Assembly: GCA_964292295.1 (NCBI GenBank)
Contig: CAXYVC010000144.1
Coordinates: forward strand, 1-5,913
From: CAXYVC01 sp964292295
GTDB taxonomy: Bacteria; Acidobacteriota; Holophagae; Holophagales; Holophagaceae
Direction of reading: 5' to 3'
Length of the DNA: 5,913 nt
Every line of letters starts with the position of its first letter. Position 1 is the first letter of the stretch. Position numbers and translations under genes: made by a program. Of the stretch, positions 5,474-5,913 are shown in pieces. The notes beneath the pieces were generated by a model. That model searched no databases, was not told where the DNA came from, and worked only from the letters and a program-made list of their open reading frames with translations.

Positions 5474-5913
5474 CTAGTCTATTGCATCCTCCGGCGGGGG
5501 CGAGCCGCCGGAGAAATCCACCCGCTCCGCCGCCCCTTCGGCCTTCGCCAGGGCCAGCGCCTGCCAGCAGGCGGCGGGCCCCTCCCAGGCGCGGCTGCCC
5601 CCGCGGCCCTGCAGTTCCAGGACCACGGGGCTCCTGCGCAGCCGTGCTTGCATCACCTGGCCGCTGAGGCGCTCCAGGGCGCGCTCGAAGGCCGGCCCCT
5701 CCTGCCAGTCCCGCAGGTCCAGGCCCAGGCGCAGGCCCTCGGCGCGGTCGTCCTCGAAGGTGCGCACCCACGGGAGGCCGCGCTGGGCGGTGCGCTTCCA
5801 GTGCACCCGGGTCACCGGGTCGCCGGGGCGGAAGGGGCGGGCGCCCACCGGGGCCTCGTCGCCCGGACGGGTGTGGCGGCGCTGCCCTTCCGGAAGCCCG
5901 GCGGGGAAGGGGG
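5474..5913 (-). CDS. DUF58 family protein, C-terminal part (5' end off window)
   Basis: The frame is open to the right edge, so 145 residues plus the stop are visible and the N-terminus is missing. The DUF58 signature is clear at visible residues 25-39: RPFRPGDPVTRVHWK, followed by RTAQRGLPWVRTFEDD, matching the family pattern R.Y.pGD..r.IHWk.sA..g.l.v+.fe. The remaining C-terminal part carries LRLGLDLRDW and an AFERALERL helix, as in the vWA-like fold proposed for this family. Full-length members are commonly 300-440 residues, often with two N-terminal membrane helices that would lie off the window. They are frequently encoded next to MoxR-type AAA ATPases and vWA or transglutaminase-like proteins, and their molecular function is poorly defined. 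A GTG at 5848-5846 is an internal codon: the sequence upstream of it (FPAGLPEGQRR and on) continues in frame. Confidence 0.88.
   Translation of the reverse strand, partial: PFPAGLPEGQRRHTRPGDEAPVGARPFRPGDPVTRVHWKRTAQRGLPWVRTFEDDRAEGLRLGLDLRDWQEGPAFERALERLSGQVMQARLRRSPVVLELQGRGGSRAWEGPAACWQALALAKAEGAAERVDFSGGSPPPEDAID

Noticed and set aside
5474..5848. A complete 124-residue small protein starting at the GTG near 5848
   Set aside because: The reading frame stays open upstream to the window edge and the DUF58 signature begins right at the GTG, so this is an internal codon of a longer protein.
1..5913. Mobile elements, CRISPR arrays, tRNA or rRNA genes, toxin-antitoxin or defence genes
   Set aside because: No spaced direct repeats, terminal inverted repeats, transposase motifs, cloverleaf sequence or defence-type domains were seen, and composition is uniform throughout.

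Overview
This is a very G+C-rich bacterial window (about 70% G+C by eye) packed with genes. It reads as ordinary chromosome. I see no insertion sequence, phage gene, CRISPR array, rRNA or tRNA. The inner-membrane-anchored PpiD/SurA-type chaperone implies a Gram-negative envelope. The large TPR protein has a C-terminal block that resembles, from memory, proteins of Acidobacteriota, Myxococcota and Desulfobacterota. A high-GC acidobacterium such as the Holophagae is my best guess, at low confidence.

Layout. Positions 1-699 (minus) hold the N-terminal 233 codons of a membrane-anchored periplasmic folding factor that runs off the left edge. Positions 700-838 are a divergent intergenic region. Positions 839-2273 (plus) are the def-fmt pair: peptide deformylase and methionyl-tRNA formyltransferase, 4 nt apart. 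A near-perfect 25-nt palindrome lies in the last codons of fmt. Positions 2278-4983 (minus) encode a 901-residue TPR protein that meets fmt tail to tail with only 4 nt between the stops. Upstream of it on the same strand are a cytidine deaminase (5026-5454) and the C-terminal part of a DUF58 protein (5474 to the right edge). DUF58, cdd and the TPR gene look like one minus-strand operon, with gaps of 19 and 42 nt.

How the genes work together. Fmt puts the formyl group on initiator methionyl-tRNA and Def removes it from nascent chains, so def-fmt is a functional pair in translation initiation and N-terminal maturation. Cytidine deaminase belongs to pyrimidine salvage. DUF58 proteins commonly accompany MoxR AAA ATPases, and such a partner may lie beyond the right edge. 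The TPR protein looks like a cytoplasmic scaffold of several TPR blocks joined by Pro-rich and acidic linkers, and its role is unknown. I found no clear new system. The TPR protein and the convergent-end palindrome most deserve a second look.
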